64,000 bases of DNA from Cyprinodon diabolis (GCA_030533445.1 CM060076.1:25034603-25098602), one strand, 5' to 3'; counted from the stretch's first letter, positions 1 to 12,296 are shown. The notes: a model not told the origin generated them from the sequence alone. Made by a program: numbers and translations.

Positions 1-330
1 GATGTAATTTTGTGATGATTTTATACATTTTATCTACTATCAACTTACTTGTTAAAACCAATTAATGATCAGAAGTATCGGATTCTCATAAATTGGTTGT
101 GTTCCAAGGACTCGGCTCTAAGCAAAGACCAGACATTACCAAAAAGGCTAAGGCCAAGGTCACTGCAGAAGTTTAATGTCAGCCTTTTATTTATTTTAAA
201 GACAGTTTTGATTTGTATTTAAAATTGCTGCCTTGTCGGACAGGAGTGCCCACGTCAAATGTCTTCCTGTGGATTTGAAGTAAAGCTTGTAAATAGGAAA
301 TCCTAATTACAAACACTTTGGTTAATGCAT

Positions 331-534
331 GTGGTTCTTAAGTCAAGTGGCACTATCATGCATGTTTTAGGTGCCTCCTTGGTGACACACACCTGACTTA
401 TATGAAGGGGTGATTAACAGGCTTCTGCATATTGGCGGCTGAGGAGCTCTTGCAGTCATTGGAAGCAGGTGTGTTGAAACAGAGAGACATGTAGAGCAGC
501 GGTACCTGAGGAGCAGGATTGAGAACCACTGGTG
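331..534. mobile_element. hAT-type MITE (non-autonomous), copy 1
   Basis: Short non-coding element flanked on both sides by the identical 8-mer TAATGCAT (323-330 and 535-542), the target-duplication length of hAT transposons. The left end reads GTGGTTCTTAAG and the right end GAGAACCACTGGTG, roughly inverted. The interior (GCATGTTTTAG near 359, AGGTGTGTTG near 467) matches the second copy at 33254-33436. It has no coding capacity. The exact right terminus is uncertain by about 3 bases. Confidence 0.65.
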
Positions 535-542
535 TAATGCAT

Positions 543-3500
543 CAATGCCATTTGGCTGCAAAACAACTGACAGAATAAGGCTTTCTTTTAGCTCTTTTGG
601 TTATAAATCTCCACCATGACTGCTTCAAACATACTCCTTACCATTATGCTAAAATAAATTCATTTCTGTTTAATTTAATGTAATCTTTGAGAAAATATTA
701 GTTAAGTTGAAAGGAGAAAATTTTGGAAGAGGAGCTTTTTTTTGGGGGGGGGGGCGGAAATGGGAAATCCATGTGTTTTTCCAATAATAAAACTATTCCA
801 AACATAGATTAAAACTGTTTTTTGGAGTGAGCTTGCTAAAAAACTACATTACATTAGCTCTACCATCTGACAATAAGAATAATCAAACATCCTGTCATAT
901 TTACCTAAAAGGCTGTATAAGAGTTCCAGTAATTCTGCTCGCTATGGCGATTATAGCAATACAGTAGGATGTACCTACTGAAACATAATTAAACAAGGAG
1001 AAATAAGGTATGCACCTTATTGAAGTTTTTTAATGCCAGCAGTACTTCACACTATGCAGAGGGCTACTGCAGACGGGATAAAATTAGCCCTGGCTGTGGT
1101 CAGCCTTGGAGCTCCGATTTTTGCCATGGTCCTCTCAATATTGTAAGTTTTGAATCAGTAAACGGGCCATATAGTAAAGCTTAAAACGCAACAAATGATC
1201 TTGAAATGTACTTTTGTAGAACAGCAGCAGCTGAAAAGTGAACTTGCTCAACTGCTGCTGTTGTGCATGCTGGGACAGCTGTCAATCTCGAGAACATCCC
1301 ACGACTTTGTCCATACTTGGTCTTGTGTTCTTGTGAATTGGAACAATGCAAAACCTGAGGCTGATGATGTTTCAAGAGCACATGAGAACGCACAAGGACA
1401 CATATTGCAGAAACAGCAAACTAAAAGCAGGTAAAATTGCAGGTCCAGATAAGACTTTCAGATTCTCAGTTAAACCGCTTGTCTGAAATCATCATCAGAC
1501 ATGCTCAGAGCAGGCCGGCAAATTATTACACCACCACACCAGTTGTTTCTCTCTTTAGATTATGCACTCTATATCGTAAGGTTAAAAAGAAAGGCAAAAA
1601 TAAAACTTGAAAAAAACTATCATGTATAAATCCGTAGCCGGAAGTAGCATAGGATCCCATTTCCAGGACAGATTTAATTTCTCAGAAAAGAAATAATAAC
1701 CTTTTACACATTGTAATTTAATACACTTACTATTTTTACAGTGGGAACATTTTTTTAGTCTCTTTTTTATAAAGTAAAATCTGGTTGTACATGCGCAAAT
1801 GAGCTAATGGTACGGATTGTTCTGCTGGTACGGAACGGGTAGCGACACAGCTTAGACACAGCAGAAGACTGGTTTCATTGCAGTTTTTATGAAATCTGAC
1901 AATTTCAATACGGCCAAAACAAAAACAGCCTATTAAGGTGTAAAAACCTTTTATATATTTTTTTTAAATTGCAGTGATTTCATTTAGCAAATTTATTGAC
2001 GTAAATAATTTAGTTAATGGGCATGTGACGACTCACTTTAGAATAAGAGACCATCAGTGTCAACCTCTGAGAAATTGTCTAAAGGAAGAAAAAGCTTTTT
2101 TGCATAAATTTGTGTATTTTTTTCTAACTGTATGAAAAAGTGCCTTGTTTATTGTTGGGATCTGGTTTTTGTGTTCACTGTGGAAAGCTTGTATATTAAG
2201 CCATAGGACGGCTGCAGAAAGCAGGGTGTAAACTCTGGATAACAAGGTAGTGTTGTGAGCATAATGTTGTTGCAAATGTTTTTTTTTTTCTTTTAACCAG
2301 AAACGTTTTAAAATTATGACAGAAAATATAAATGTAAATGATAAAAAGGAAATCTGAAATCTAGTCAACATAGCTGTCATTAATACAGCCAAAACAGTTT
2401 AAAGCCTTTTGAAAAGACATCATGAGGATAGATAAGGAGGTATTCTCAGTAAATATCCAATGCATTAGAAAACTATGAAATAAATCAGGGTTATTGGTGA
2501 TATAACAATATCAGTGCTAGATACATTTTTCAATTATCTTTTATACTGTGTCATTTTATTTTTTTTTAGAACCAAACATATATGTTTTGAAAAAATATTA
2601 TAACTGATTTGGTTTACTATTGTTATTTTCTCTATTTAATTGATCAACTCCTTAAAAATATATCTAACCAGGTAAGTTGTTTAAATTCAATTCTTATTTA
2701 TAACAAAAGCCTGGCAGGGAAGGGGGCACAAGGTCAATTTAAACAGTAATTGTTTTTAACCTGGAGAGACTCACATTGAGTAAAAGCAGCAATTAGAAGA
2801 TTTTATCGATAAAAAAAAAAAATGCGTCTTTGGTTGTCAGACCCATAAATAAAGGGGGTGAGGAAGGGTTGAAATTTTTAAATGCAAAGTCTTGAATGAT
2901 AATTGGCTAAGGTGAGGGTGTGGAGCCTCTGAGGCAGGGGAGAACAAGAAGGTGATTTGTACGTAGGTAGGTAGGATTCTTCGAGTCAAAGTTTCATTAA
3001 GGCTTCCTTACAAAAAATACAGTTGCGCTGAGTAGAAGAATAATAAAACCTTTGAAGCCATAGAAACAATTTTACGACTTGCACATAGAATAAAACAAAA
3101 CACTTCACATAAAATGCAAAAAAATCTATTTAAAGCTTTCTTTAATAATTTGATGCTTGAGTGCTGTCTGCCAATCCTTATTCTTCTCTTCTGTTATCAT
3201 AACACCCCAGCTGGCTTTCTTACCTCAAAATAAAAGTTTTATCTAGAGAGAGAGGATGTCAAGCCTATCTCATTGGCGATCTAACTTCCTTTGCTATGCA
3301 AGACAGAATCCACTTTAATGAGAGATACTGTTACCATTTTAATTTTGCAGGATTTCATGGCAGGAGATTTTATAGCACCAAAACTAATTGAACACTGAGT
3401 GCAAGTACATATTTAAAGGGCGATGTAGAGTGAAGAAAACCGCAAACATGTTATTATGTCATCATTTATAAGGCAGCATTCAAAGCATCTAGTTGGAGTT

Positions 3501-5577
3501 GGTTGGAATCTGAATAATGAAATAAAAGAGCCATTAATTAGCTCAGATGTAAGGGTCTTTGACAACCTTAATTCATCAGATAGGGTGAGAAGGACTGACG
3601 TGCTCGTTAATGTCACATATACACAGGGTAGACAGTTCCAGTAGAGCAGACTATCTACAGCAGCTCCAAATTGGCATGTAAAAAAACAAGAAAATAGATT
3701 TTATCCATTACTTTGCCTCCACATTTTGCATGGCATTACCTAGCCTCTATGAATCAGACATCAGACACCATTACAGCATGAAGTGGGAGGATAACTGCAC
3801 ACTCTAACTCTATCTTTTATACTAAGTAGTATGTGGCCCTGGTGGTTCAGTCCTCTAACAATGGCCTGGAATACTGAAGAGTTTGTGTCAGTCAGTTTTG
3901 TGTCTGTGTTTGTGCATATGTGGGAACTTATGCTACTTGAATACAGACGATATATTATGGATGTAGAGAGCTCTGAATGATGACATTTGGTATTCCTGCT
4001 GCTCAACGACTAACACTTACTTATGCACTGATTGAACTGAGATGTCTGAGAGCGAACAAAAGGTGGTTCTCCAGCAGTTTTGAAAGTATCCAGTACATAG
4101 TTTAGCAAGTGCTTAGCAAGAACAAAATTGATTGAACATTTCACCCCCAGAGCACCCCTGCTTAAAGTCCTTGCATGGTGACTAATTGGTTGGCAAATGA
4201 TCTATCTGCAAACGGTGGCAGTTGCTATTGAATCTGTTCACCACAGAGCATAATCATTTAAAAGCATTAACTCTAATACTTTTGTAAGAAGGGGACATTT
4301 CAGTCATTCCCTAATTACTCTTATTAGTGTTGATTCAGGTTTGCAAGAATGGGCAAGAATGAGAAAATGAAGTTAAGACAAGAGCATCTGATTGTATCAG
4401 ACTCATTGAGTTTATTATTCAACGTCTAATTAAAAAGCATTTGGCCCCACAAGGAAAGGCATAACAGAATATTTTGATATGTTTAATACGACTATAGAAT
4501 CTCAGTTTACATGACTAGATGATCCAAATTGAAATTTTACATGTGAGGTTTTTATACTCTGATATGTTTCACTCATGTTTTTAATCCTAGAAGTCTTTTC
4601 AGATTTGACTTTGCATTTGTCTTACATTTATTTATTTACAATTTTCCACACCGCTAACCAGAATACAGAGCAAGCATATAGCAGCTACACTTATTGAACT
4701 GGAACAGTGCTGCTTTTGAAATTAGCGATTTGGCTTTCTGCCCTGCTTGGCACATAATGTAGGCACAATGATTGAAAAAAAAAATAGCTTCAGTTATATA
4801 GCTTTGAAGAACTTTTTAAATTCTTATATGCACATTCAGTAAATGTTCTCCATGTGATTTGCATTTAATGATAAAAAACAGTGCTATACATACTTAATGT
4901 TTTTTACTGGAATGGAATTAAAGGGACATTTTGTGTGTTTTTATTGAAAAATATCCTTAAAATAACCTTTTTATTTGACCCTGTATGACTAAAACATTGC
5001 TTGATGAGCAGATTGACACCACAGTAGTTCAGCACTGATGCATTTGTAAGCCTTTAGGCTGTTTCCCTGAATTTACAGAAGTTCCTGCACTGTTCAGCGG
5101 ATGTGATGTCAAGTCACAAACTAAATAAGTGTTATTTTCAGGATGGATTTTGGCCAAGAGAAATTGGAATAAAAAAGTTTGCACTTCTACAGATGGCTCT
5201 AAGTAAGATATTATTTATTACTATTATTAGAAATAACTAGTTTGTTAAAGGTCTAGTGAAGGATCTTCGAAGATTTTTGAAAAGACCTGTCCTCTCCACT
5301 TAAAAAAAAAAAAAGCACCTGCACAACCCTGTGCCCTCTCCCAAGAGGGAGCGCCTATTAAACATGTGCATAAGCCAAGTTCTCCTTTTTAAAAATTGTA
5401 AAATGCTGTTTGCATTGCACATAAAAGCTTACTTTCCAGAAGAAGACCTGCAATTTTTTCCACTATGTCAGACTTAACACTGGTAAGTGAAAAAGGGGAG
5501 GGGTACTTACGCCTCACGTGAACATATCAATAGAATGATTGACAATTAGGAGGAACACCTATTTTGATGATCCACCC
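543..5577. other. AT-rich stretch without recognised genes
   Basis: Reading both strands I see no supported coding sequence. The short open frames here (for example 1195-1434 and 2060-2392) lack family motifs and splice context. The stretch contains homopolymer runs, such as T followed by G near 734-754. The segment 1060-1150 is less AT-rich than its surroundings and could be conserved non-coding DNA, but that cannot be judged from one sequence. Confidence 0.5.
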
Positions 5578-5815
5578 ACATGAAGACACAATTCACAAAA
5601 CACAATCCTCCATTCACATAAATCTTAACACATTTTTCCTTGCTAAAACACAAGTTGCAAAAGAACTCTGCTCATATTCTCAAATGAAAGCTCATGTGAT
5701 GCAAAATGCTTGCCACAGTCAGAAATATTTGAACAAAATGAACACACCTGGCGTCATTCATTACACACAACGACTCAAAATTGAAAACACCTGTTGCTAA
5801 TGCTGTGACCACATG

Positions 5816-5823
5816 TATAAAAG
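5816..5823 (+). promoter_or_regulatory. TATA box of left transposase copy
   Basis: TATAAAAG lies 45 bases before the ATG at 5868. It is conserved in the inverted copy, which suggests it is the element's own core promoter. Confidence 0.55.
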
Positions 5824-5867
5824 CAAGTTCAGAGTGCACAGTTTGCTGAAGATTCCAAACAAACACA

Positions 5868-7130
5868 ATGGATGAAGGCAGAGTCAGGGGAAGAGGTAAT
5901 CGCGTCAGAGGAGGGAGAAGAGCTGGCCAAGGAGGAAGAGGAGCAGGCCAGGGAGGAAGAGGAGCAGGCCAGGGAGGAAGAGGAGCAGGCCAGGGAGGAA
6001 GAAGAGCAGGCCATGGTGGAAGAGGAGCAGGCCATGGTGGAAGAGGAGCAGGCCAGGGAGGAAGAGGAGCAGGCCAGGGAGGAAGAGGAGCAGGCCATGG
6101 TGGAAGAGGAGCAGGCCAGGGAGAAAGAGGAGGAGGCCAACAAGGGAGAGAAGGTCCAGGAGGGAGAGCAAGACAACCTCGTACCATCATTACGGACGAG
6201 ATGCGAGCAACAGTCATTGACCATGTCATTGTTCATGGCATGACAATGGCTGAAGCAGGACTAAGAGTCCGTCCAAACCTGAGTAGGTTTACCGTGGCCA
6301 CCATTATCAGGGCATTCAGACAACACAACAGGTATTGTACTCTATTGCTTTCTTTGTCACAATACAATTTTACAAGCCTGTGAAAGTAGTCTATTACAGT
6401 AGTTTCAAATCAGTTGTTACTGTATTGTAAAACATGTCAATTGACGACTCGTTTCTTTCTTTAGAGTTGAAAGAATGCCACATAGAGGTGGGCGGGTTGC
6501 CATATTTACAGCGGCACAAGAAACCCCCATTGTGGATATGGTTCGTGAGAACAACCTCATCAGACTCTGGAAGATCAGAGTCAAAGTCATTGACAATAAT
6601 GTGAACTTTGAGGGCATTGATGATGTCAGCTTGGCCACAATAGACCGCATTCTCCGGCGCCAAAAGATGCAGATGAAACAAGTCAATAGGGTTCCCTTTT
6701 AGCGAAACTCGGCACGACACAAAGACCTACGTTACAAGTATGTGCAAGTAAGTATACATCCATGTTCACAGTACAGTTAATAAACATACTGTGTTGCTCA
6801 GTGGCCTACATTACTTCCGGACAATACAGTACGTAATATGCTACCTGATTGACTATTGCTCTGAACACCTGTGCACTTTCACATTTTCACAGAGGATATT
6901 ACAGTTGGACGCGATGGCCAGACCTCATGAGTACCTCTTCCTGGATGAGGCTGGCTTCAACCTGCACAAACGAAGGCAAAGAGGCCGTAACATCATTGGC
7001 CAAAGAGCCATCACTGAGGTTCCTGGCCAACGGGGGGGTAATATTACTCTTTGTGCGGCCATGGGTTTGGAGGGGCTTGTCCACCGGCAGGCTGTCCTGG
7101 GGTCTTACAACACCCAACGTCTCCTAACCT
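5868..7130 (+). pseudogene. IS630/Tc1-superfamily transposase, left copy, 3'-truncated
   Basis: A DNA transposase gene with two introns. Exon 1 is 5868-6331 (donor GTATTG, phase 2), exon 2 is 6465-6747 (acceptor TTTAG, donor GTAAGT) and exon 3 runs from 6893 (acceptor TTTTCACAG); the reading frame is kept across both junctions. Exon 1 encodes a basic Gly/Arg-rich tract of repeated GRGAGQG units and then a helix-turn-helix start (PRTIITDEMRATVIDHVI). Exon 2 continues the DNA-binding region (MPHRGGRVAIF...RILRRQKMQ). Exon 3 holds the first catalytic Asp (YLFLDEAGFNLHKRR). An in-frame TAG at 6700-6702 breaks exon 2. After LLTF (about 7130) the sequence crosses the palindrome junction, so the second Asp and the Glu are missing. 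It cannot encode an active enzyme. Confidence 0.88.
5928..6135 (+). repeat. 21-bp minisatellite coding for GRGAGQG units
   Basis: About ten tandem 21-bp units (core GGAAGAGGAGCAGGCCAGGG) inside exon 1 of the left transposase copy. Because the unit is a multiple of three and lacks stops in most frames, several long open frames overlap here (Glu-rich, Pro/Trp-rich and Leu-rich). Those are shadows; only the Gly/Arg frame joins the transposase. The mirrored tract at about 8500-8645 has about three fewer units. Confidence 0.85.
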
Positions 7131-7143
7131 TCCACCACCACAA

Positions 7144-8705
7144 TCACTGTGCGGCATCATGTCGCTGAGCTGCATCAGGCCACATCACCTCATCCACATC
7201 ACAGGCTATATTGTCTCTTGCCAGGCACCGTGGGAAAAACGCCCTGGAATGGCGGATCCATCCTTGGAAGTTCTCATAAACCTTCCATCTCCACCATGAG
7301 AAGAACTCCTCTATAGGGTTCAGGAAAGGGGAGTAGGGTGGCAGACAGACATTTAAAAAGTGGTTACTGTTGGTGGTGAACCACTCACTGATTTGGTTTG
7401 TTGTGTGGAAGCGTACATTGTCCCAAATGATCACATAAATGGGATGTTCGGGCCCAGGATGGTGTTGTTGGCGGTCTAGGAGGATATCTTTTAGCTCCTC
7501 TAGGAAGGTTAGGAGACGTTGGGTGTTGTAAGACCCAAGGACAGCCTGCCGTTGGACAAGCCCCTCCAAACCCATGGCCGCACAAAGAGTGATATTACCC
7601 CCCCGTTGGCCAGGAACCTCAGTGATGGCTCTTTGGCCAATGATGTTATGGCCTCTTTGCCTTCGTTTGTGCAGGTTGAAGCCAGCCTCATCCAGGAAGA
7701 GGTACTCATGAGGTCTGGCCATCGCGTCCAACTGTAATATCCTCTGTGAAAATGTGAAAGTGCACAGGTGTTCAGAGCAACAGTCAATCAGGTAGCATAT
7801 TACGTACTGTATTGTCCGGAAGTAATGTAGGCCACTGAGCAACACAGTATGTTTATTAACTGTACTGTGAACATGGATGTATACTTACTTGCACATACTT
7901 GTAACGTAGGTCTTTGTGTCGTGCAGAGTTTCGCTAAAAGGGAACCCTATAGACTTGTTTCATCTGCATCTTTTGGCGCCGGAGAATGCGGTCTATTGTG
8001 GCCAAGCTGATATCATCAATGCCCTCAAAGTTCACATTATTGTCAATGACTTTGTCTCTGATCTTCCAGAGTCTGATAAGGTTGTTCTCACGACCAATAT
8101 CCACAATGGGGGTTTCTTGTGCCGCTGTAAATATGGCAACCCGCCCACCTCTATGTGGCATTCTTTCAACTCTAAAGAAAGAAACGTGTCGCCAATTGAC
8201 ATGTTTTACAATACAGTAACAACTGATTTGAAACTACTGTAATAGACTACTTTCACAGGCTTGTAAAATTGTATTGTGACAAAGAAAGCAATAGAGTACA
8301 ATACCTGTTGTGTTGTCTGAATGCCCTGATAATGGTGGCCACGATGAACCTACTCAGGTTTGGACGGACTATTAGTCCTGCTTCAGCCATTGCCATGCCA
8401 TGAACAATGACATGGTCAATGACTGTTGTTCGCATCTCGTCCGTAATGATGGTACGAGGTTGTCTTGCTCTCCCTCCTGGACCTTCTCTCCCTTGTTGGC
8501 CTCCTCCTCTTCCTCCTTGGCCTCCTCCTCTTTCTCCCTGGCCTGCTCCTCTTCCACCATGGCCTGCTCGTCTTCCACCATGGCCTGCTCCTCTTCCTCC
8601 CTGGCCTGCTCCTCTTCCTCCCTGGCCTGCTCCTCTTCCTCCTTGGCCAGCTCTTCTCCCTCCTCTGACGCGATTACCTCTTCCCCTGACTCTGCCTTCA
8701 TCCAT
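7144..8705 (-). pseudogene. IS630/Tc1-superfamily transposase, right copy, near full length
   Basis: Exons read on the minus strand: 8705-8305, 8171-7889 and 7743-7144, with the same GT-AG boundaries as the left copy; total length about 427 codons. The Gly/Arg repeat tract is followed by a helix-turn-helix region and the catalytic core: first Asp in FLDEAGF, second Asp in YVIIWDNVRFH, Glu in PFLNPIEEFFSWW. There are 36 residues between the second Asp and the Glu, against 34 in classical Tc1 (known of the family), so this is a DD36E-type spacing. The only visible lesion is an in-frame TAG at 7934-7936 in exon 2, at the same codon as in the left copy. The ORF ends with TGA at 7144-7146, directly at the palindrome junction, so no 3' untranslated region or 3' terminal repeat is left. 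Confidence 0.9.
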
Positions 8706-8749
8706 TGTGTTTGTTTGGAATCTTCAGCAAACTGTGCACTCTGAACTTG

Positions 8750-8757
8750 CTTTTATA
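8750..8757 (-). promoter_or_regulatory. TATA box of right transposase copy
   Basis: TATAAAAG on the minus strand, 45 bases before the ATG at 8705; the mirror of 5816-5823. Confidence 0.55.
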
Positions 8758-8995
8758 CATGTGGTCACAGCATTAGCAACAGGTGTTTTCAATTTTGAGT
8801 CGTTGTGTGTAATGAATGACGCCAGGTGTGTTCATTTTGTTCAAATATTGCTGACTGTGGCAAGCATTTTGCATCACATGAGCTTTCATTTGAGAATATG
8901 AGCAGAGTTCTTTTGCAACTTGTGTTTTAGCAAGGAAAAATGTGTTAAGATTTATGTGAATGGAGGATTGTGTTTTGTGAATTGTGTCTTCATGT

Positions 8996-9576
8996 TAAAT
9001 GTGTTTATGATATTGGAAAATGATGGCTAGATTTAGTAAATGTGTTTAGACAACTGGTCATTTGGTTTAGAGGATTGGCTTTTGTGTTTTAGCATTTGAG
9101 AAAAACTGTAATAAAAAAAACTTCACACCCTGATCATGTTTTCAAGAGTACTGTTGTGTGCAATAGATTCTGCTTTTGCAGTGAGTTGTGTTACAGTAGT
9201 GTACAGAATTTACTATATATTTATACCCTTCATAACGAACTCACAAATCTAAATACCCAATCCTCTGCAGAACTCTAAGAAGATCCATAATTGTAAAGTT
9301 TCTAAAAATATGCATTGGCAGTAAAGAAACAAAGAACCTTCTCACAAACTGAACATTGTGTTTTCAATTGTTTTGCTGTAGTTTGTAATGATGTGTATAG
9401 TGTTTACATTTTTGAAAGCTTCGAGCTGGTCTTTTGGTGTGAAAGTTTGAGTTTTGAAGGGAGAAGGTGTGTTTGTGTTTATGTAGCTTTAGAAAAGGCT
9501 GTTGTGTTTAGACATTGAAGAACATGGATGAAATGTTTGTGAAATGTGTTTTAGCATTTGAGAAAAACTGTATTAG
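8996..9576. repeat. Outer flank of the right element with repeated terminal motif
   Basis: Beyond the palindrome the right side continues for about 580 bases with no counterpart on the left. A 28-base motif, TGTGTTTTAGCATTTGAG then AAAAACTGTA, occurs at about 9080-9107 and again at 9547-9574. Its first 11 bases also occur inside both arms (near 5642 and 8925). The outer copy may be the terminal repeat of the right transposon; if so, the left copy lost its 5' end. Confidence 0.45.
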
Positions 9577-12292
9577 GAAATTGACTACATAGTTGAAGTA
9601 TTGAGCTATGCTTTCTCATTTAAAAAAAATTAAAAAAGTGTTTAGAGACAAGTGTAAGATATCAACACTATTTGTACACTCATCTCCACCAGTACTAGGT
9701 TTCTAAAGGGTCCAAATCCCAGGAAAATAATTTATCCAGGTAAATGAAATGAGTGGATAAAGATGGGTATGGAAACACTACCTGGGTTTTCAAAAGCACC
9801 AGGCTGTTGCGTCTCAATGGATAAATAGCTTTTTGTCATCATCTGTCCACATTTCTCCAGCCCAAATGACAAACTAATGTCCTTACTGTAAATCCTGGTG
9901 GTGTGGATTTGGGCTCCTCAGAGGAGTGTGCTGGTTTAGATCTGTTTTCCAATTGTTACAAGTTGCATTGATCTTAGATTTTCTGTTGATCTGATCTGAT
10001 TCTGAGAATGGGTGAGAGTTGCTAAAGATATAGTGACATATTGTAGGCCCTACTGTCTAACTGCAGTGACTGAAGTAGTCATTGTCACCAAGAGACAGAA
10101 ACTCATAAAGCAGATTGTCATCTGATGTGTGAAGACTTGCTGTGCGCCTTTAATTAGCTCTGAGCCATGCGTTAGCTCTTTTGTTCATAAACTGACATTG
10201 AAGAGACACGTCTGCTCGAGGTAGCAGCTAGAAGTCTCCCATTTCATACGAATGTGTGAAAAGCTTTGTCTCCCCCTCACTGTTCTGTGAAACAGAGAAA
10301 AGACGAATCCTTCCCACAGTCCAAGCATTTGGCAAAATTAGTACTTTCCTACTCTTGAGATCTGTTTGAAGTGTCCTGTAAAAAAAAAAAAAGTATTTAA
10401 ATGATAAGAACAAAGCTATGTGGATGAAGGATTTTGTAGTATCATTCATCTTAGTCTGATACTAACATCTGTTTTGTGCTGAAACAGTTAAGTGACAAAA
10501 AAGAAATGGGAAATCGCAAGGGACTTTATTTTTTATAGCTCTGTTTCCATGTTAATGTACAAAATAAATCAACTTAGATATGCTATGGATGTGACTGCAT
10601 GTGCATTAGGAAGTCTCTAATTTGTGTGTGTAGGTGCAGAAATCTCAGAAGCCTTTAGGTACTCCCCCCCCCCCTTTCCCTTGCAGCTTAATACTCGTAT
10701 GAATAAACTAATTATCTTTTTGCATTAATAGATGTGTAAAGAAGCAATGAACCACATTACTTGCACTTGAATATTCACAGGGATAAACACACCTAGACAT
10801 TTACATGCACCCAGAGAAATACTCACAACACACATTCTTCTCATATGCACTTTTCTTTCTCATGCACTCCCTTCTTTCTTTCCAATCTGTCATGTTGCTA
10901 GGAGGTCCAGATGAATACAAATCAGCTCTCACTCGTCTGTCTGGGTTTAAGGGATTGCAGCTCGGTAAATATCCAGAAACAATGTGCGAGCAAATTGAAG
11001 AAGAAATAAAACAAAAGACCAACAGATAGGGGGATGAACAGTTGGGCAGATCCCATGACAGCATTAGTCATAAGAGGGAAGATGATGTACTGAAAATCCT
11101 GCTTCTGCCAACGGTTAAAATAAGCAATGAATTTCAGGGATGATGATTCTTATTAAACTTTTATTACTGTGTGTCTTTGGATGAATCCCTCCTGCCTCTG
11201 TGGAGAAATTGTGATAACTGTGGCAATGTCCTCAGATTCATTCAAGCTATAAAAGTTCTACATTGAAAAAGTCTTAACAACTCTATTTTATTTACATTTT
11301 GGTGGTACATTGGGTCCTTCTTTTTAAATATTAATATTTCAAAGCAACCCAACTTCTAACAATAACCTAAATGTAGACTCAGCTTTTATCTGTATAAGGG
11401 AGAGGTAAGACCATGAGTACTGCTACCCCCCTTTAAGTTGTCCAAAATGAATACTTGTTTTGAATAAATCCATGCCCATTCGTCATTAGTGCAAAATTTG
11501 TTTTCTTCTATAACATTTTCTAAGACTGGATCATACATAAGGAGGGATATTTGACCATTTTATTGTAAAATATTTCTATTATTCAGAATGTTCTCTAATA
11601 CTCCCTTGTCTTCAACTCTTCTGACGGTTTTTCTATAGGATTATAAGATCAGGAATGTGATTAGTACAAGGGTCTATTGTGTGCCTGGTTAAACATTTGT
11701 ACATAGATTTGACCAAATGTTTTGGATCATTGTCCTGCTGTTAAAACTGAAGGACGGCCTATTTCTTGTTTACTGGTTAAGTGTACCAGATTTGTTATTT
11801 ATAACGTTTTCCTATTCAAAGTGCTCATCCTACCGTGCACTCTGACAAAGTTGCCATCTTTCACTGTTTTAAATTTAGGCATGATTTGCTCTTCTACATT
11901 TCAATCCTTTCATTTACATTAAAACAAGCGAGAGCTTAGTTTCCAGAAAGGATGTTCTAAGGATGTTCTCGCTTTGCACTACTAGCAAACTAATGGTTGT
12001 TATAGACTTGGTGACCTTAAGGACGCTAATCTTGCCTGACTTAACTGTAGATTGTTTTGGCCATTTTCTTTACACTGCATATTTGAAATCTGCATCTGAC
12101 TGATGGTCCAAGGCAACAAGAAATTGAATTCTTATAATTAAACAACACAAAGAACAACAGTTTAGAGTATACTTTAGACACAATGATTTTAAACTGTTGT
12201 TTTGGATAGCAAAAGCACAAAACAAAACAGTAATTTGATCTCTAAAGGGATTATTTAGAATCTTGTCCTTGCTGAATAAATCAGGATAAAAG
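9577..12292. other. Unique-looking AT-rich stretch, no gene seen
   Basis: No supported coding region. Poly-C/T near 10664-10680 and poly-A near 10380 are the only low-complexity tracts. The segment around 10140-10230 contains homeodomain-core TAATTA and less AT-rich sequence, which would suit a conserved non-coding element, but this is not testable here. Confidence 0.45.
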
Positions 12293-12296
12293 TTAA

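Larger units (their letters stand above)
5578..8995. repeat. 3.4-kb imperfect palindrome of two transposase genes
   Basis: The left arm (about 5578-7130) is repeated in inverted orientation as the right arm (about 7504-8995), leaving a loop of about 373 bases (7131-7503). Outer ends: ATGAAGACACAATTC at about 5579 mirrors GAATTGTGTCTTCAT ending at about 8995. Inner ends: AACGTCTCCTAACCTTCC ending near 7130 mirrors GGAAGGTTAGGAGACGTT starting near 7504. Each arm carries one IS630/Tc1-superfamily transposase gene, so the genes are tail to tail. The arms differ by scattered substitutions and by a length difference that matches three 21-bp repeat units in exon 1. The loop is the last part of the right-hand gene, which the left-hand gene lacks. 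Confidence 0.92.

Noticed and set aside
1060..1150. Possible conserved non-coding element or exon
   Set aside because: Composition differs slightly from its flanks, but there is no comparative evidence within a single sequence.
5672..6243. Long overlapping open frames (Pro/Trp-rich, Ser/Leu-rich, Glu-rich) over the repeat tract
   Set aside because: They arise because a 21-bp repeat is open in nearly all frames; only the Gly/Arg frame joins spliced transposase exons.
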